A stretch of 64,000 nucleotides of DNA from Bin5 sp965208965. Lineage in GTDB: Bacteria; Chloroflexota; Anaerolineae; Caldilineales; Caldilineaceae. A program made the translations under genes and the position numbers. The notes under the pieces are model-generated. The model was not told the origin of the DNA. It did no database searches and was given only the letters and a program-made list of their open reading frames with translations. Positions within the stretch are counted from its first letter, which is position 1, and the number at the start of each line of letters is the position of its first letter. Where the stretch lies: assembly GCA_965208965.1 (NCBI GenBank), contig OZ242384.1, positions 1,736,001 through 1,800,000 on the forward strand, written 5' to 3'. Below, piece after piece: positions 31,954 to 40,739 of this stretch.

Positions 31954-31976
31954 GTCCGCCGCGAACGTCGGCGGAC
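31954..31976. repeat. Hairpin in rpoB leader
   Basis: GTCCGCCG-cgaacgt-CGGCGGAC is a perfect 8-bp stem in the predicted rpoB 5' leader. Its left arm overlaps a repeated TCCGCCGCGAA (31925-31935 and 31955-31965). Confidence 0.45.
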
Positions 31977-32078
31977 ATTACGCCGGATCTATTCGCCCTG
32001 GTGCCGTCCCCCACCCCTCTACGAGGTCCACAAGTGGCGAACGGAACCGAGCCAATCAGTTCATACCCTGAACTTCAA

Positions 32079-32107
32079 AGTATAAGGCATACGCGATGTC
32101 CTGTCAA
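32079..32107 (-). promoter_or_regulatory. Promoter of rpoB-rpoC
   Basis: On the minus strand, consensus -35 TTGACA (32102-32107), a 17-base spacer and -10 TATACT (32079-32084) give a leader of about 320 bases. This is the best promoter match in the window. Confidence 0.85.
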
Positions 32108-32426
32108 TATCAGGATGTTAACGGGTGCAGTCCAGATTTGGGGTGGGAACAGAGGCGAGGCGTGAGGAGCGAGGAATGGGAACTGTCGGCGCTTCTGCAG
32201 GAGATCGGATTGCGGGTTGGCCGCGGTGTTGTTGTTCGTTGAGATATATGAAAGTTCGTCACTATTTTGGGATGCGTTCATATGTGCAGGTTGGCTTGCG
32301 CAGGCGGGCGGAGATGCGCGGACTTTGCCGATTTTGGACAGCTTTTGCGGGGGACTCCGGTTCATCATTTTGATGGCTGAGGGACGGTCTTTCGGCGCTG
32401 CGGCGAGGGGGCGAAAGGGGCCGCGC

Positions 32427-32550
32427 AAGTGTTGCATTTTCGGCGAAAGTGTAACATTACTGTTTTTGGGGCTCCTGACCAGAGTAAAAGAGGGCCCAAA
32501 AGGGGGGAAAAATGTTACAAAAAAATGTTCCAATGGGGATGTTACACTTT
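32427..32550. repeat. Cluster of AAGTGTAACAT-type sites
   Basis: AAGTGTTGCAT (32427-32437) and AAAGTGTAACAT (32446-32457) face the inverted copies AATGTTACA (32511-32519) and ATGTTACACTTT (32539-32550). The outer pair AAAGTGTAACAT/ATGTTACACTTT is a perfect 12-bp inverted repeat. The symmetrical layout suggests a multi-site operator or a long RNA stem of unknown use. Confidence 0.5.
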
Positions 32551-33049
32551 TGGTCAAAAATCGGGGGAAATTGAGGCGCCGCGGGAGTGGGTTTCCGGGC
32601 GCTTTCGGGTAGCTCACCTGGCCATGGGCGTTGACCGCTTTCTATGCTCGTCAAACAGACCCGATATGAGTACTGGGTATTTTCCATACGATATGCCTAC
32701 GAAAACAGAGAGCCTGTTGGCCGCACGTGTGAACCGGCGCCCCAAATCGATCCTGAAAGCACCCCGCGCTCCTGACAGTTCTCCTCACAAATCTGCCCGA
32801 TATCAGCAACCTGTTCACCGCCCCGGCGAACGGCAGAAACACGTCCCTACCAGATAACAATCAGGCGGAGAAAGGGCCAAACAGCATGCCCGGATGCCTC
32901 CACGCGACGACAAAAAAGATCCTGCGAAAACCGCAGAATTTCAGCATTCGAATGCCATGATCGGTGCAATAAAAACGATGCTGAACCGCCTTTCAGGTTG
33001 GTTCATACCCGTTTTTGTCAGAAAAGGTTTTGTGCTATCGTCTTTGCTA

Positions 33050-33089
33050 TGGGGGAATATGGGAGAAAGTGGGGCGCTCTCCCTATACT
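33050..33089 (+). promoter_or_regulatory. MraZ operator and dcw promoter
   Basis: TGGG occurs at 33050-33053, 33060-33063 and 33070-33073, exactly 10 bases apart. This is the TGGGN-N5-TGGGN-N5-TGGGN arrangement known to be bound by MraZ in E. coli. A -10 TATACT follows at 33084-33089. Its -35 zone coincides with the repeats, which suits autorepression of the cluster. Confidence 0.8.
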
Positions 33090-33232
33090 CTGAAGAGATA
33101 TTCGTGTCGAGTGGTCACCCACCCGTTTGACGTCGAAATATTCATCGAAATTCCCTGACACATCTTTGAAGCGAAATGTTCGAGGCGCCCCGGTTCGAAC
33201 GGGATGCGCAAAGGGCAGCTTTTCAGAAAATC

Positions 33233-33658
33233 ATGTTTCTCGGTGCGTTCAGTCACAATCTGGACAGTAAAGGGCGGGTCACGATTCCTGCCAAATTCCG
33301 GCACCGGCTCATGCCCGGCTTGGTCGTGACGCGCAACCCCACCGGTGGCTGCCTCATGCTGATGCCGCTCGACGAATGGGAAAATGTGGCGGCCCGGGTC
33401 AGCGCTCTGCCCTTGATAGACAGACGTACAGCACAGTTGCGCCGGGCACTGTTCAGCGCCGCCGAAGATCTGAAGCCCGATCGGCAGGGCCGCATCCTGA
33501 TCAGCCAGCGCCTGCGCGAGTTCGCCGGAATTGAAAACGAAGTCATTATCGCCGGGATGAATACATATATCGAACTCTGGGACCCGGCCCAATGGGAGGA
33601 ACAGTTGCTTACGCCAACGCAGCTCGGAGAGGATCTCTTCGCCGCCTTGGGCGTTTGA
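33233..33658 (+). CDS. mraZ: Transcriptional regulator MraZ
   Basis: A 141-residue AbrB-like DNA-binding protein that represses the division and cell wall cluster in other bacteria. Two MraZ half-domains are seen: FLGAFSHNLDSKGRVTIPAKFR at the N-terminus (core DSKGRVTIPAKFR) and DRQGRILISQRLREFAGI in the second copy. The ATG at 33233 is chosen because family proteins start at MFLG; an ATG 57 bases earlier would add 19 unrelated residues. It is the first gene of the cluster and has a matching operator upstream. Confidence 0.95.
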   Translation: MFLGAFSHNLDSKGRVTIPAKFRHRLMPGLVVTRNPTGGCLMLMPLDEWENVAARVSALPLIDRRTAQLRRALFSAAEDLKPDRQGRILISQRLREFAGIENEVIIAGMNTYIELWDPAQWEEQLLTPTQLGEDLFAALGV

Positions 33659-33737
33659 ACCATCTCCGGGCTGCCGCCAAGGCCCGGCAGAAGGGGTCGC
33701 AAAGGGCCTCAGGCTGCTGCGCCGACCCGCGACGGAC

Positions 33738-34745
33738 ATGCAAGGCGCCCCTTACGAACCGGATGGCCTCCAACACCGCCCCGTTCTGGCGGATGAAGTG
33801 CTGGCCGGCCTGAACGTCCAACCAGGCGGACGTTTCATTGACGGAACTTTGGGCGGCGGCGGCCATACCCAGCTCCTGCTGCAACACTCGCGCTCCAACC
33901 GGAGAAGGGCGCATCGAGATCCCAGTGCAGATGGAGACGCCGGTGGGCAAGTACTGGGGCTGGACGTTGACCCCGCAGCCATCCGACGAGTTCGGAAGCG
34001 CTTTCCCGGCGAAATCAGCGCCGGCAGACTGAGCGTGGCCCAGGCGCCATTTGATCAGATGGACCGAATCGCCCGCCAGCGGGGTTTTACGGGAGTTGAC
34101 GGCATCCTGCTTGATCTGGGTCTCAGCAGCTTTCAGCTGGATACTCCGGCCAGGGGTTTTGCTTTCCGGCACGACGGCCCGCTGGATATGCGTTTCGACC
34201 CGTCTACCGGTTCCAGCGCAGCCGAGCTGATAAACGACAGCAGTTGGGAGGAGATCGCCGACATCCTCTACCAATACGGTGAGGAACGACAAAGCCGTTC
34301 GATAGCGCGTGCCATCGTAGCCAGCCGCCCGGTTTCAACAACCGCTGAGCTGGCAGAAATTGTATGCAGGACACTGCGCTCGCGCGGCAGACAAAAGATC
34401 CATCCGGCCACCCGTACCTTTCAGGCGCTGCGCATCGCAGTCAACGACGAACTGGGGCAGTTGGCGCGGGCCATGACCCAGATTCCTGCCCTGTTGCGGC
34501 CCGCTGGACGGGTCGCCATTATCTCCTTTCACAGCCTGGAAGACCGGTTGGTCAAGGAGTGGATGCGTGACAACGCCAGGAGATTCCGGCCCGATCCGAC
34601 TTTGCCGGCCGGAGGTCAGGACCAGATTCCCGTTCTGGCGGTTTGCAACAAGAAACCGATAGTGCCGACAGCCGCTGAAATTGAAGAAAACCCCCGCAGT
34701 CGTTCAGCCAGGCTGCGCATCGCCGAAAAACTGCCTGAACAGTAG
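33738..34745 (+). CDS. rsmH: 16S rRNA m4C1402 methyltransferase RsmH
   Basis: A 335-residue SAM-dependent methyltransferase (formerly MraW) that modifies C1402 of 16S rRNA. HRPVLADEVL opens the domain; the SAM loop is GTLGGGGHTQLLL; GVDGILLDLGLSSFQLD and the conserved AFQALRIAVNDELGQL follow, with ISFHSLEDRLVKEW near the end. The length is slightly above the family average. It sits 79 bases after mraZ, in the usual second position. Confidence 0.96.
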   Translation: MQGAPYEPDGLQHRPVLADEVLAGLNVQPGGRFIDGTLGGGGHTQLLLQHSRSNRRRAHRDPSADGDAGGQVLGLDVDPAAIRRVRKRFPGEISAGRLSVAQAPFDQMDRIARQRGFTGVDGILLDLGLSSFQLDTPARGFAFRHDGPLDMRFDPSTGSSAAELINDSSWEEIADILYQYGEERQSRSIARAIVASRPVSTTAELAEIVCRTLRSRGRQKIHPATRTFQALRIAVNDELGQLARAMTQIPALLRPAGRVAIISFHSLEDRLVKEWMRDNARRFRPDPTLPAGGQDQIPVLAVCNKKPIVPTAAEIEENPRSRSARLRIAEKLPEQ

Positions 34746-34797
34746 TTGACCTGTTTGCCCGTGTGTTTGTTGTGAATGTTTCTGCAGGATAAAACTT

Positions 34798-35682
34798 TTG
34801 TCAACACCGACTATAAATCTGCACCGCGCCGGGCGCCCTGCGCAGGCCGGGGCCCAGCGTAACAATGACGAGCAGGTTTGGCGTCCAGTCGACCAGCGAG
34901 GACCGGGGGAAGAGGGAGACTCGGGCCCAAACAGCATGCCAACGTCCAATCTCGCCCGTTTTCGAGTTCTGCGTGGTCTGGTCTGGCTCGATGACTTCGT
35001 TCCCCTGCCGCAAACGCTGCGGGGCTATCTCTTTTTTGTGCTGGCTTTAACGGTCGTCTGCGGCCTGGCTGTCGTTCAAGTCTGGACCTCGCTTCGAATT
35101 ACTCAGGCTCGCGCGGAATTGGACCTGCTCCGCGTCCAGTACAGCCTCATCGAACAGAAGAACGCTGAATTTCTGTGGCAAATAGGCCAGCGCACAACTC
35201 TGGAACAGGTGCAGCTGCGTGCAGTCCAACTCGACTTCCGTCCCGCGCTGCAGCGCCATTACATCCCGAATCCGTACAGCCTGAAAAGCGCACCTGCGGC
35301 TTCCGCCGGTAGCGGCGGGTCGGGCGGCAGCCGGCAATCGCATCAGCAGGCAGAGAATTCCCTCACTCTTGAGCAACCACCCGCAATGGCAAGGGAACAG
35401 ACAGCGGTTTCTGCCAGTAACACAGGGAGTCTGGGGGTAGCCCAAGAGCTCCAAGCGCCTGGCACGTCGTCCCCCGATCATGCCCAGACGGTACTGCCCT
35501 CTTCGGACGAACCGTCCTTCTGGTCTGTAACCGAACGACTCCCCGTAGCAGAGTTCGAGTTGTATGTGTCCGGTTGGCAACAACAGATCAACGAAAGCTG
35601 GCAGACTGTCCGGCAATGGAGCGAGCCGCTGCTTGAACGGGCCGGCGATTTCTTCCTGGGCCAGCTGAAACAGCCCAGATAG
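34798..35682 (+). CDS. ftsL: FtsL-like division protein (divergent)
   Basis: A 294-residue single-span protein in the ftsL position between rsmH and ftsI. A basic and polar N-terminal tail (about 1-75) is followed by one membrane helix (about 77-98) and an ITQARAELDLLRVQYSLIEQKNAE coiled coil (core ARAELDLLRVQYSLIEQ), which is the FtsL/DivIC pattern. A long Ser/Gln-rich extracellular tail (about 165-294) is not typical of FtsL, which is usually near 100 residues. The start is probably TTG 34798 after AGGA, but ATG 34936 is possible. The gene name rests on position and architecture. Confidence 0.65.
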   Translation: MSTPTINLHRAGRPAQAGAQRNNDEQVWRPVDQRGPGEEGDSGPNSMPTSNLARFRVLRGLVWLDDFVPLPQTLRGYLFFVLALTVVCGLAVVQVWTSLRITQARAELDLLRVQYSLIEQKNAEFLWQIGQRTTLEQVQLRAVQLDFRPALQRHYIPNPYSLKSAPAASAGSGGSGGSRQSHQQAENSLTLEQPPAMAREQTAVSASNTGSLGVAQELQAPGTSSPDHAQTVLPSSDEPSFWSVTERLPVAEFELYVSGWQQQINESWQTVRQWSEPLLERAGDFFLGQLKQPR

Positions 35683-35799
35683 TTTCCGCCGCCTGTCTCG
35701 CAGCCCCTTTCGTCGCCGTCAGGCGCCCGAACGTGGGGTCGGCGGCGACGAGTGTTTGTGGTCCGAGTCGCGACCACTGTAGTCCTGGAGATTTCCCGC

Positions 35800-37827
35800 A
35801 TGCGCGCAAGGAACCGAACCGTTAGTCCCCCACGTGGACACGGTTTCGGCCCTCTATTCGACCCCCGCCAACGCCCCGAAGAAGGGGCTGACGGCGGCCT
35901 CGAAAGCGGTGCCCTCAATCAGGCAGCGCCCAATCGCGCCTCCCTTGAACAGGAACATGCCCAGCGTCCCCCGGCGTCAGACGATGTGACCAGGATATGG
36001 CGAATCGGTTTTATCGGCGTCTTGCTCACCGGGCCGCTGCTGCTGTTGGTTCTGCGCTTGCTGGATATGCAGGTTATGGGCTGGCAGCAATATGAGCCCC
36101 CGCAAGTAGTGACAACTGGCCGCAATACTGTTGACGACACGACCTCGTGGGGCGTAATCGTCGATCGTGATGGCAATTTGCTCGCCGCCGATCGCTTCAC
36201 CTATCGAATCACGGCAACGCCCAAGTTCATCTCGCAAGGCGACTACGGCGACATCGCGCTGCGGCTCGCAGCCAGCATCGGCGCCCCACCGCTTCAGATC
36301 GAAAACCTGCTGATCGAGAACAGCGATAGAGACTACCTGATCCTCGCGTCGCATATCGAATTTGAACAGGGTCAGCAGCTGCTCGCCGAACGCCAGCAGC
36401 GTATGGCGGACAGGGACTTCCTGCTGGAGCATATCCACATCGCAGCCCATCCCCGTCGCTTCTATCCGCAAGGTATCCTAGCCAGCCAGGTGCTGGGCTT
36501 TCTCAATGCCGAACGCGTGCCGGTGTTGGGCCTGGAGCGGTACTATCGGAACTTCTTGTCCAGTGATGGCGTTGGTCTTCCGCCAGGCCGTCAACTTCCC
36601 CGTTCAGAACTCGACGAAAACGTTCTCCGCTTTCTGCCCAGCGGCAATGGCAAGGGACTGGTGCTGACCATCGACCGCACTATCCAGCATATCATCGAAG
36701 AGGAGCTTCGCCTGGGGATCGGTCTCTACCGTGCCGAGTCAGGCACGGTTATCGTCATGGACCCAAAGACGGGCGCCATTCTGGGGATGGCCAACTGGCC
36801 TACCTTTGACGGCAACAGCTTTGAAGACGAAAACCCCAATACGTTCACGAATGTTGCCATCAGCGCCCAATTTGAACCGGGGTCGGTCTTCAAGCTGATC
36901 ACCGTTGCCGCCGCCCTCGACGTTGACGCAGTGGACACCTCAACCGTTTTCGTCGATACCGGCGCCATTGCCGTAGAGGGGCATACGGTCCAAAACAGTG
37001 ACCGCAAGGCTGTCGGTGAACTGAACGTTGCTGATGCCATGGCCCATTCCAATAACGTAATTACGGTCCAGATCGCACAGGAAGTCGGCGCTGAAATTTT
37101 TTACGATTATGTGGCCCGCTTCGGCTTCGGCGCCGACACACATATCGACCTGAGCGGTGAAGTGGCCGGTCAGGTCAGGAACACCGATGCCCCGAATTGG
37201 GGTGTATCCGACCTGGCCACCAACAGCTTCGGTCAGGGCATTGCCGTTACGCCCATTCAGATGATCTGCGCAGTCGCCGCCATCGCCAACGGCGGCAAAC
37301 TGATGCGCCCCTACATCGTGCACAGCCGCGTAGCCGGTGAAAGCGTGATGGTGACCCAGCCGACAATGGTCTACCAGGTGATTCAGCCGGAAACCGCGCT
37401 CCGGATGAACGATATGATGGCGCATGTTGTCAACACCGGCAATCAGATGGCCCAGGTCGCCGGCTATAGCGTTGCCGGCAAGAGCGGCACCGCCGAAATC
37501 GCTACCGAAGAGGGCTATACCCAGGACGAGACGATCGCCAGCTTTATCGGGTATGCGCCGGCCGACGACCCGCAATTTGTCATGTTGGTCAAGCTGGACC
37601 GGCCGGACCCGGGCATCAGCCGCTGGGCAGCCTATACCGCAACGCCCGTCTTCAGCCGGATTGCCCACCGCCTGTTCGAGCATATGAATATCCCGCCGGA
37701 CAATGTCCGGCTGTCGGACGACAGTCAGAGCTACTCCTGTTCGTCCGCCGTAGATTGCCAGGAGATAGCGCCGGCGACAGCTTCAATACCGGCGGCAGAA
37801 CCGATTGCCGAACTGTCAAACCGGTGA
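35800..37827 (+). CDS. ftsI: Septal penicillin-binding protein (FtsI/PBP2 type)
   Basis: A 675-residue class B transpeptidase that cross-links septal peptidoglycan. One membrane helix is near residue 70, followed by a PBP dimerisation domain and the transpeptidase domain. All three catalytic motifs are present: SVFK (S362-K365), SNN (417-419) and KSG (561-563). The ATG at 35800 follows GGAG by nine bases; an upstream GTG at 35752 is less likely. About 65 polar residues precede the membrane helix. It lies between ftsL and murF. Confidence 0.93.
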   Translation: MRARNRTVSPPRGHGFGPLFDPRQRPEEGADGGLESGALNQAAPNRASLEQEHAQRPPASDDVTRIWRIGFIGVLLTGPLLLLVLRLLDMQVMGWQQYEPPQVVTTGRNTVDDTTSWGVIVDRDGNLLAADRFTYRITATPKFISQGDYGDIALRLAASIGAPPLQIENLLIENSDRDYLILASHIEFEQGQQLLAERQQRMADRDFLLEHIHIAAHPRRFYPQGILASQVLGFLNAERVPVLGLERYYRNFLSSDGVGLPPGRQLPRSELDENVLRFLPSGNGKGLVLTIDRTIQHIIEEELRLGIGLYRAESGTVIVMDPKTGAILGMANWPTFDGNSFEDENPNTFTNVAISAQFEPGSVFKLITVAAALDVDAVDTSTVFVDTGAIAVEGHTVQNSDRKAVGELNVADAMAHSNNVITVQIAQEVGAEIFYDYVARFGFGADTHIDLSGEVAGQVRNTDAPNWGVSDLATNSFGQGIAVTPIQMICAVAAIANGGKLMRPYIVHSRVAGESVMVTQPTMVYQVIQPETALRMNDMMAHVVNTGNQMAQVAGYSVAGKSGTAEIATEEGYTQDETIASFIGYAPADDPQFVMLVKLDRPDPGISRWAAYTATPVFSRIAHRLFEHMNIPPDNVRLSDDSQSYSCSSAVDCQEIAPATASIPAAEPIAELSNR

Positions 37828-37859
37828 CCTGCAGTTCCTTGCCGCTCGCCAGCGCAGCG

Positions 37860-39602
37860 ATGCGTTACTTCCGTTCAAAGGATTTTGATTCGGTGGCAGA
37901 CCGACCGAAAGTAGAGACCGCTATTACCCAGCATACACTCTGGCAGGCGCTGACCGGAACGCCCCCGCCGCAGACACTCACGCCCCACCCCATAAGCTGT
38001 GCGGTACTGGACAGCCGTGATGTCGAAGCAGCGTCACTGTTCATCGCCTTCAGCGGCACCCGCACAGACGGCCATGAATTCATCCGTCAGGCGATAGCCA
38101 GCGGCGCCACTGCGGTCATCTGCGAAGAGCGGGGCCTTGAGCAGTTGCACGAGACCGGCGCCCTGCTGGTCGACTGCCGCCGCGGACGGGAGGAAGGCGG
38201 GGAGAAAGAAGCGACAATAGCACACCTGACCGCCGGACGCCCCATCGCCTACATTGTCCCCGACGCCAGCACGGCTTTACAGGCGGCCGGTGTCTTTCAA
38301 CGGTTGCATCGCACACACCCAGATCTGCGGGTGGTTGGCGTGACCGGCAGCGTAGGCAAGACCAGCACAAAAGAGTTGACTGCATCGGTTCTCGCGCAAC
38401 GCTACCGCACCTATCACAACACAGGCAACCTCAACAGCGAACAGGGGTTGCCGCTGGCTCTCCTCGGGCTGGACACGGGCCACGAGTGGACCGTGTTGGA
38501 GATGGGGATGTACGACGTTGGGGAGATTCGCCTGCTGTGCGACCTGGCGCGGCCCCATATTGGCGTTGTGACCAATGTCGGCCCCACCCATCTGGAGCGG
38601 CTGGGTACGATGGACCGGATCGCGCAGGCCAAGACCGAACTGGTCGAAGCACTTCCCGACGCGCACAATGGAGGCGCGGCTATCCTCAACCAGGACGACG
38701 CCCGCGTGCGGGCGATGGCAGCCGCGACCTCTGACCGGCCCTTCTTCTATGGCCTCACCGCCGAAGCAGATTTGTGGGCCGATGAGATCGAAAGCCTCGG
38801 CATGGAGGGTATCCGTTTCCGTTTTCACCATCGCCAGGAAAACGGCTGCATCCACAGCCAACGCCTGAAGGTGCCCCTCTTGGGCAGACACTCGGTCTAT
38901 ACGGCCCTGGGCGCGGCCGCCGTCGGCATTGTCAGCGGCCTGTCCTGGCAGGAAATCGGCGCCGGCCTTCAGCACGCGCCCAGTCAGTTGCGTCTCGTTG
39001 TGATGCCGGGCATCAACGGCAGCACCGTCATCGACGACACATATAACGCCAGCCCTGTCAGTACCGTGGCCGCCCTTAATCTGCTGAACGACCTGTTCGC
39101 CCGTCGACAATCGGGTGAGGACAGTGCGCCCGCTGCCAGGAGCCTAGGCATAGCGTCAGAGGCGAAACGAAATCCGCAATCCAGCAACGGCCAGCATCAG
39201 AAACAACATCGCGGCGGACGCCGCATCGCAATTCTCGGTGACATGAGGGAGTTGGGTACCTTCACCACAGAAGGGCACAAACAGGTCGGCGCCCATGCTG
39301 CGGGCGTAACCGATCTGCTCGTTACTGTCGGCGCTCTCGGCAGTCTCATCGCCGACGAGGCCCGCAAAACAGGCCTGCCTTCCCAGGCCGTGTATGAAGC
39401 CGGCGATTTTGAGACGGCCGTACAGATTCTGAAGGAAATGGCTCAACCGCAGGATCTGCTGCTCGTCAAAGGCAGCCGTGCAGTGGGGATGGAACGCATT
39501 GTCCCCGAGATCTCTAATCAGCCGGCAACAGCAGCAGCGTCAGACCCAGCCAGCCGCCAGATGTCCGACAAAGGGGTCGGCGGCGGCCTCCTGGAAAGTT
39601 AA
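37860..39602 (+). CDS. murF: UDP-MurNAc-pentapeptide synthetase MurF
   Basis: A 580-residue Mur ligase that adds D-Ala-D-Ala to the UDP-MurNAc tripeptide. Walker A GVTGSVGKTSTK is at about 160-171, then YHNTGNLNSEQGLP and LEMGMYDVGEI, with the C-terminal domain carrying IDDTYNASPVS and GDMRELG. These mark MurF rather than MurE. An insertion of about 40 polar residues precedes the GDMRELG strand. ATG 37860 is chosen because earlier in-frame starts lie inside ftsI. murE would normally precede it and is not present. Confidence 0.93.
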   Translation: MRYFRSKDFDSVADRPKVETAITQHTLWQALTGTPPPQTLTPHPISCAVLDSRDVEAASLFIAFSGTRTDGHEFIRQAIASGATAVICEERGLEQLHETGALLVDCRRGREEGGEKEATIAHLTAGRPIAYIVPDASTALQAAGVFQRLHRTHPDLRVVGVTGSVGKTSTKELTASVLAQRYRTYHNTGNLNSEQGLPLALLGLDTGHEWTVLEMGMYDVGEIRLLCDLARPHIGVVTNVGPTHLERLGTMDRIAQAKTELVEALPDAHNGGAAILNQDDARVRAMAAATSDRPFFYGLTAEADLWADEIESLGMEGIRFRFHHRQENGCIHSQRLKVPLLGRHSVYTALGAAAVGIVSGLSWQEIGAGLQHAPSQLRLVVMPGINGSTVIDDTYNASPVSTVAALNLLNDLFARRQSGEDSAPAARSLGIASEAKRNPQSSNGQHQKQHRGGRRIAILGDMRELGTFTTEGHKQVGAHAAGVTDLLVTVGALGSLIADEARKTGLPSQAVYEAGDFETAVQILKEMAQPQDLLLVKGSRAVGMERIVPEISNQPATAAASDPASRQMSDKGVGGGLLES

Positions 39603-39613
39603 AGGGCTCATTG

Positions 39614-40615
39614 ATGGAATCACCGCTGGTGCTTGGGACACTCAGCTTCTTCATCGCCGTGATTTGGGGTCAGCCATTGATGACCCTGTTAAAACATTAT
39701 CGAATCGGCAAGCAGGTGCGGATCGAAGGACCGGACTCGCACCAGGAGAAGACCGGCACGCCGACGATGGGGGGACTGCTATTTGTGGTGCCGGTCCTCT
39801 TGATTACGGGCGCGCTCAATCTGGCGAATCTACTTGGTTTCAACCTGATAGGCCAGAGTACTCTGTTGCTCTTTTTCTGTCTGGCTGCGCACGCGACACT
39901 GGGCGCCGTCGATGACTGGCTGGGACTCCGCGGCAGGGGGAAGGGTATGTCTGCACGGATGAAGAGCGGATTCCAGTTCGTCTTTGCAGCCATTATCGTG
40001 GGCATCCTCCATTATGGGCCGCCCAATCTGTACTATGTAGGCGTGCCCGGGATTCCGCAGTGGGTTGCGATTGGCTGGCTGTTCATCCCGGCAGGAATTC
40101 TGATTATTATCGGTTTCAGCAATGCGGTGAATCTGACCGATGGACTCGACAGCCTGGCGGGAAGCATCAGCGGAATTGCGTTTGCCAGCTACGGGCTGAT
40201 TGCACACCTGCAGGGGCAGGCCTATCTGGCGGCTTTCTGTTTCACAATGGTGGGAGCTCTGTTTGCCTTTCTCTGGTTCAATGCCCATCCGGCGCAGGTG
40301 TTCATGGGTGACACCGGCAGCCTGGCATTGGGCGCAACGCTTGCCCTGGTCGCGCTGATGACCGGTCAGTGGCTGCTGCTGCCGGTGGTCGGGTTTGTCT
40401 TTGTCGCCGAAACCGTTTCCGTACTGTTGCAGGTGGCGTCTGCTAAGCTCAGCCGCCGCTACCTGGGTCGTGATATCCGTCTGTTCAAGATGACGCCGAT
40501 CCACCACCATTTTGAACTGCTGGGGTGGAGCGAAACACAGGTCAAAGAGAGATTCTGGATCGTCGGTGTGCTGAGTGGAATGTTGGGAGTAGCCCTGGCG
40601 CTGTGGAACGGATGA
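39614..40615 (+). CDS. mraY: Phospho-MurNAc-pentapeptide transferase MraY
   Basis: A 333-residue polytopic membrane enzyme that makes lipid I from UDP-MurNAc-pentapeptide and undecaprenyl phosphate. About ten membrane helices are seen. Signature motifs are GTPTMGGLLF, AVDDWLGL (catalytic Asp pair region), NAVNLTDGLDSLAG, and FMGDTGSLALG, plus PIHHHFELLGWSE. ATG 39614 is preferred to the TTG just before it. It starts 12 bases after murF. Confidence 0.97.
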   Translation: MESPLVLGTLSFFIAVIWGQPLMTLLKHYRIGKQVRIEGPDSHQEKTGTPTMGGLLFVVPVLLITGALNLANLLGFNLIGQSTLLLFFCLAAHATLGAVDDWLGLRGRGKGMSARMKSGFQFVFAAIIVGILHYGPPNLYYVGVPGIPQWVAIGWLFIPAGILIIIGFSNAVNLTDGLDSLAGSISGIAFASYGLIAHLQGQAYLAAFCFTMVGALFAFLWFNAHPAQVFMGDTGSLALGATLALVALMTGQWLLLPVVGFVFVAETVSVLLQVASAKLSRRYLGRDIRLFKMTPIHHHFELLGWSETQVKERFWIVGVLSGMLGVALALWNG

Positions 40616-40739
40616 CCGCCTTCTGCATCCATTCCATGCCGGCGGCGACTCGATTCCGGGTGGCCGGTTTTCAGTTTCCGGTAAAGGCCGGAGGACAAAG
40701 CGTTAACCAGAAACCGGATACTGGAAGGAGAACGATACC

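Larger units (their letters stand above)
31753..33232. other. 1.5 kb gene-free divergent region, rpoB to mraZ
   Basis: No open frame here looks like a gene. The region holds the rpoB promoter and leader hairpin, the GTAACAT-type repeat cluster at 32427-32550 and the MraZ operator with a -10 element near 33050-33089. I tested by eye for tmRNA, RNase P and SRP RNA landmarks and saw none. It is unusually long for an otherwise compact window. Confidence 0.6.

Noticed and set aside
32429..32857. A 142-codon frame in the rpoB-mraZ gap
   Set aside because: Basic, low-complexity translation without a ribosome site, running through the GTAACAT repeat cluster. Better explained as non-coding.
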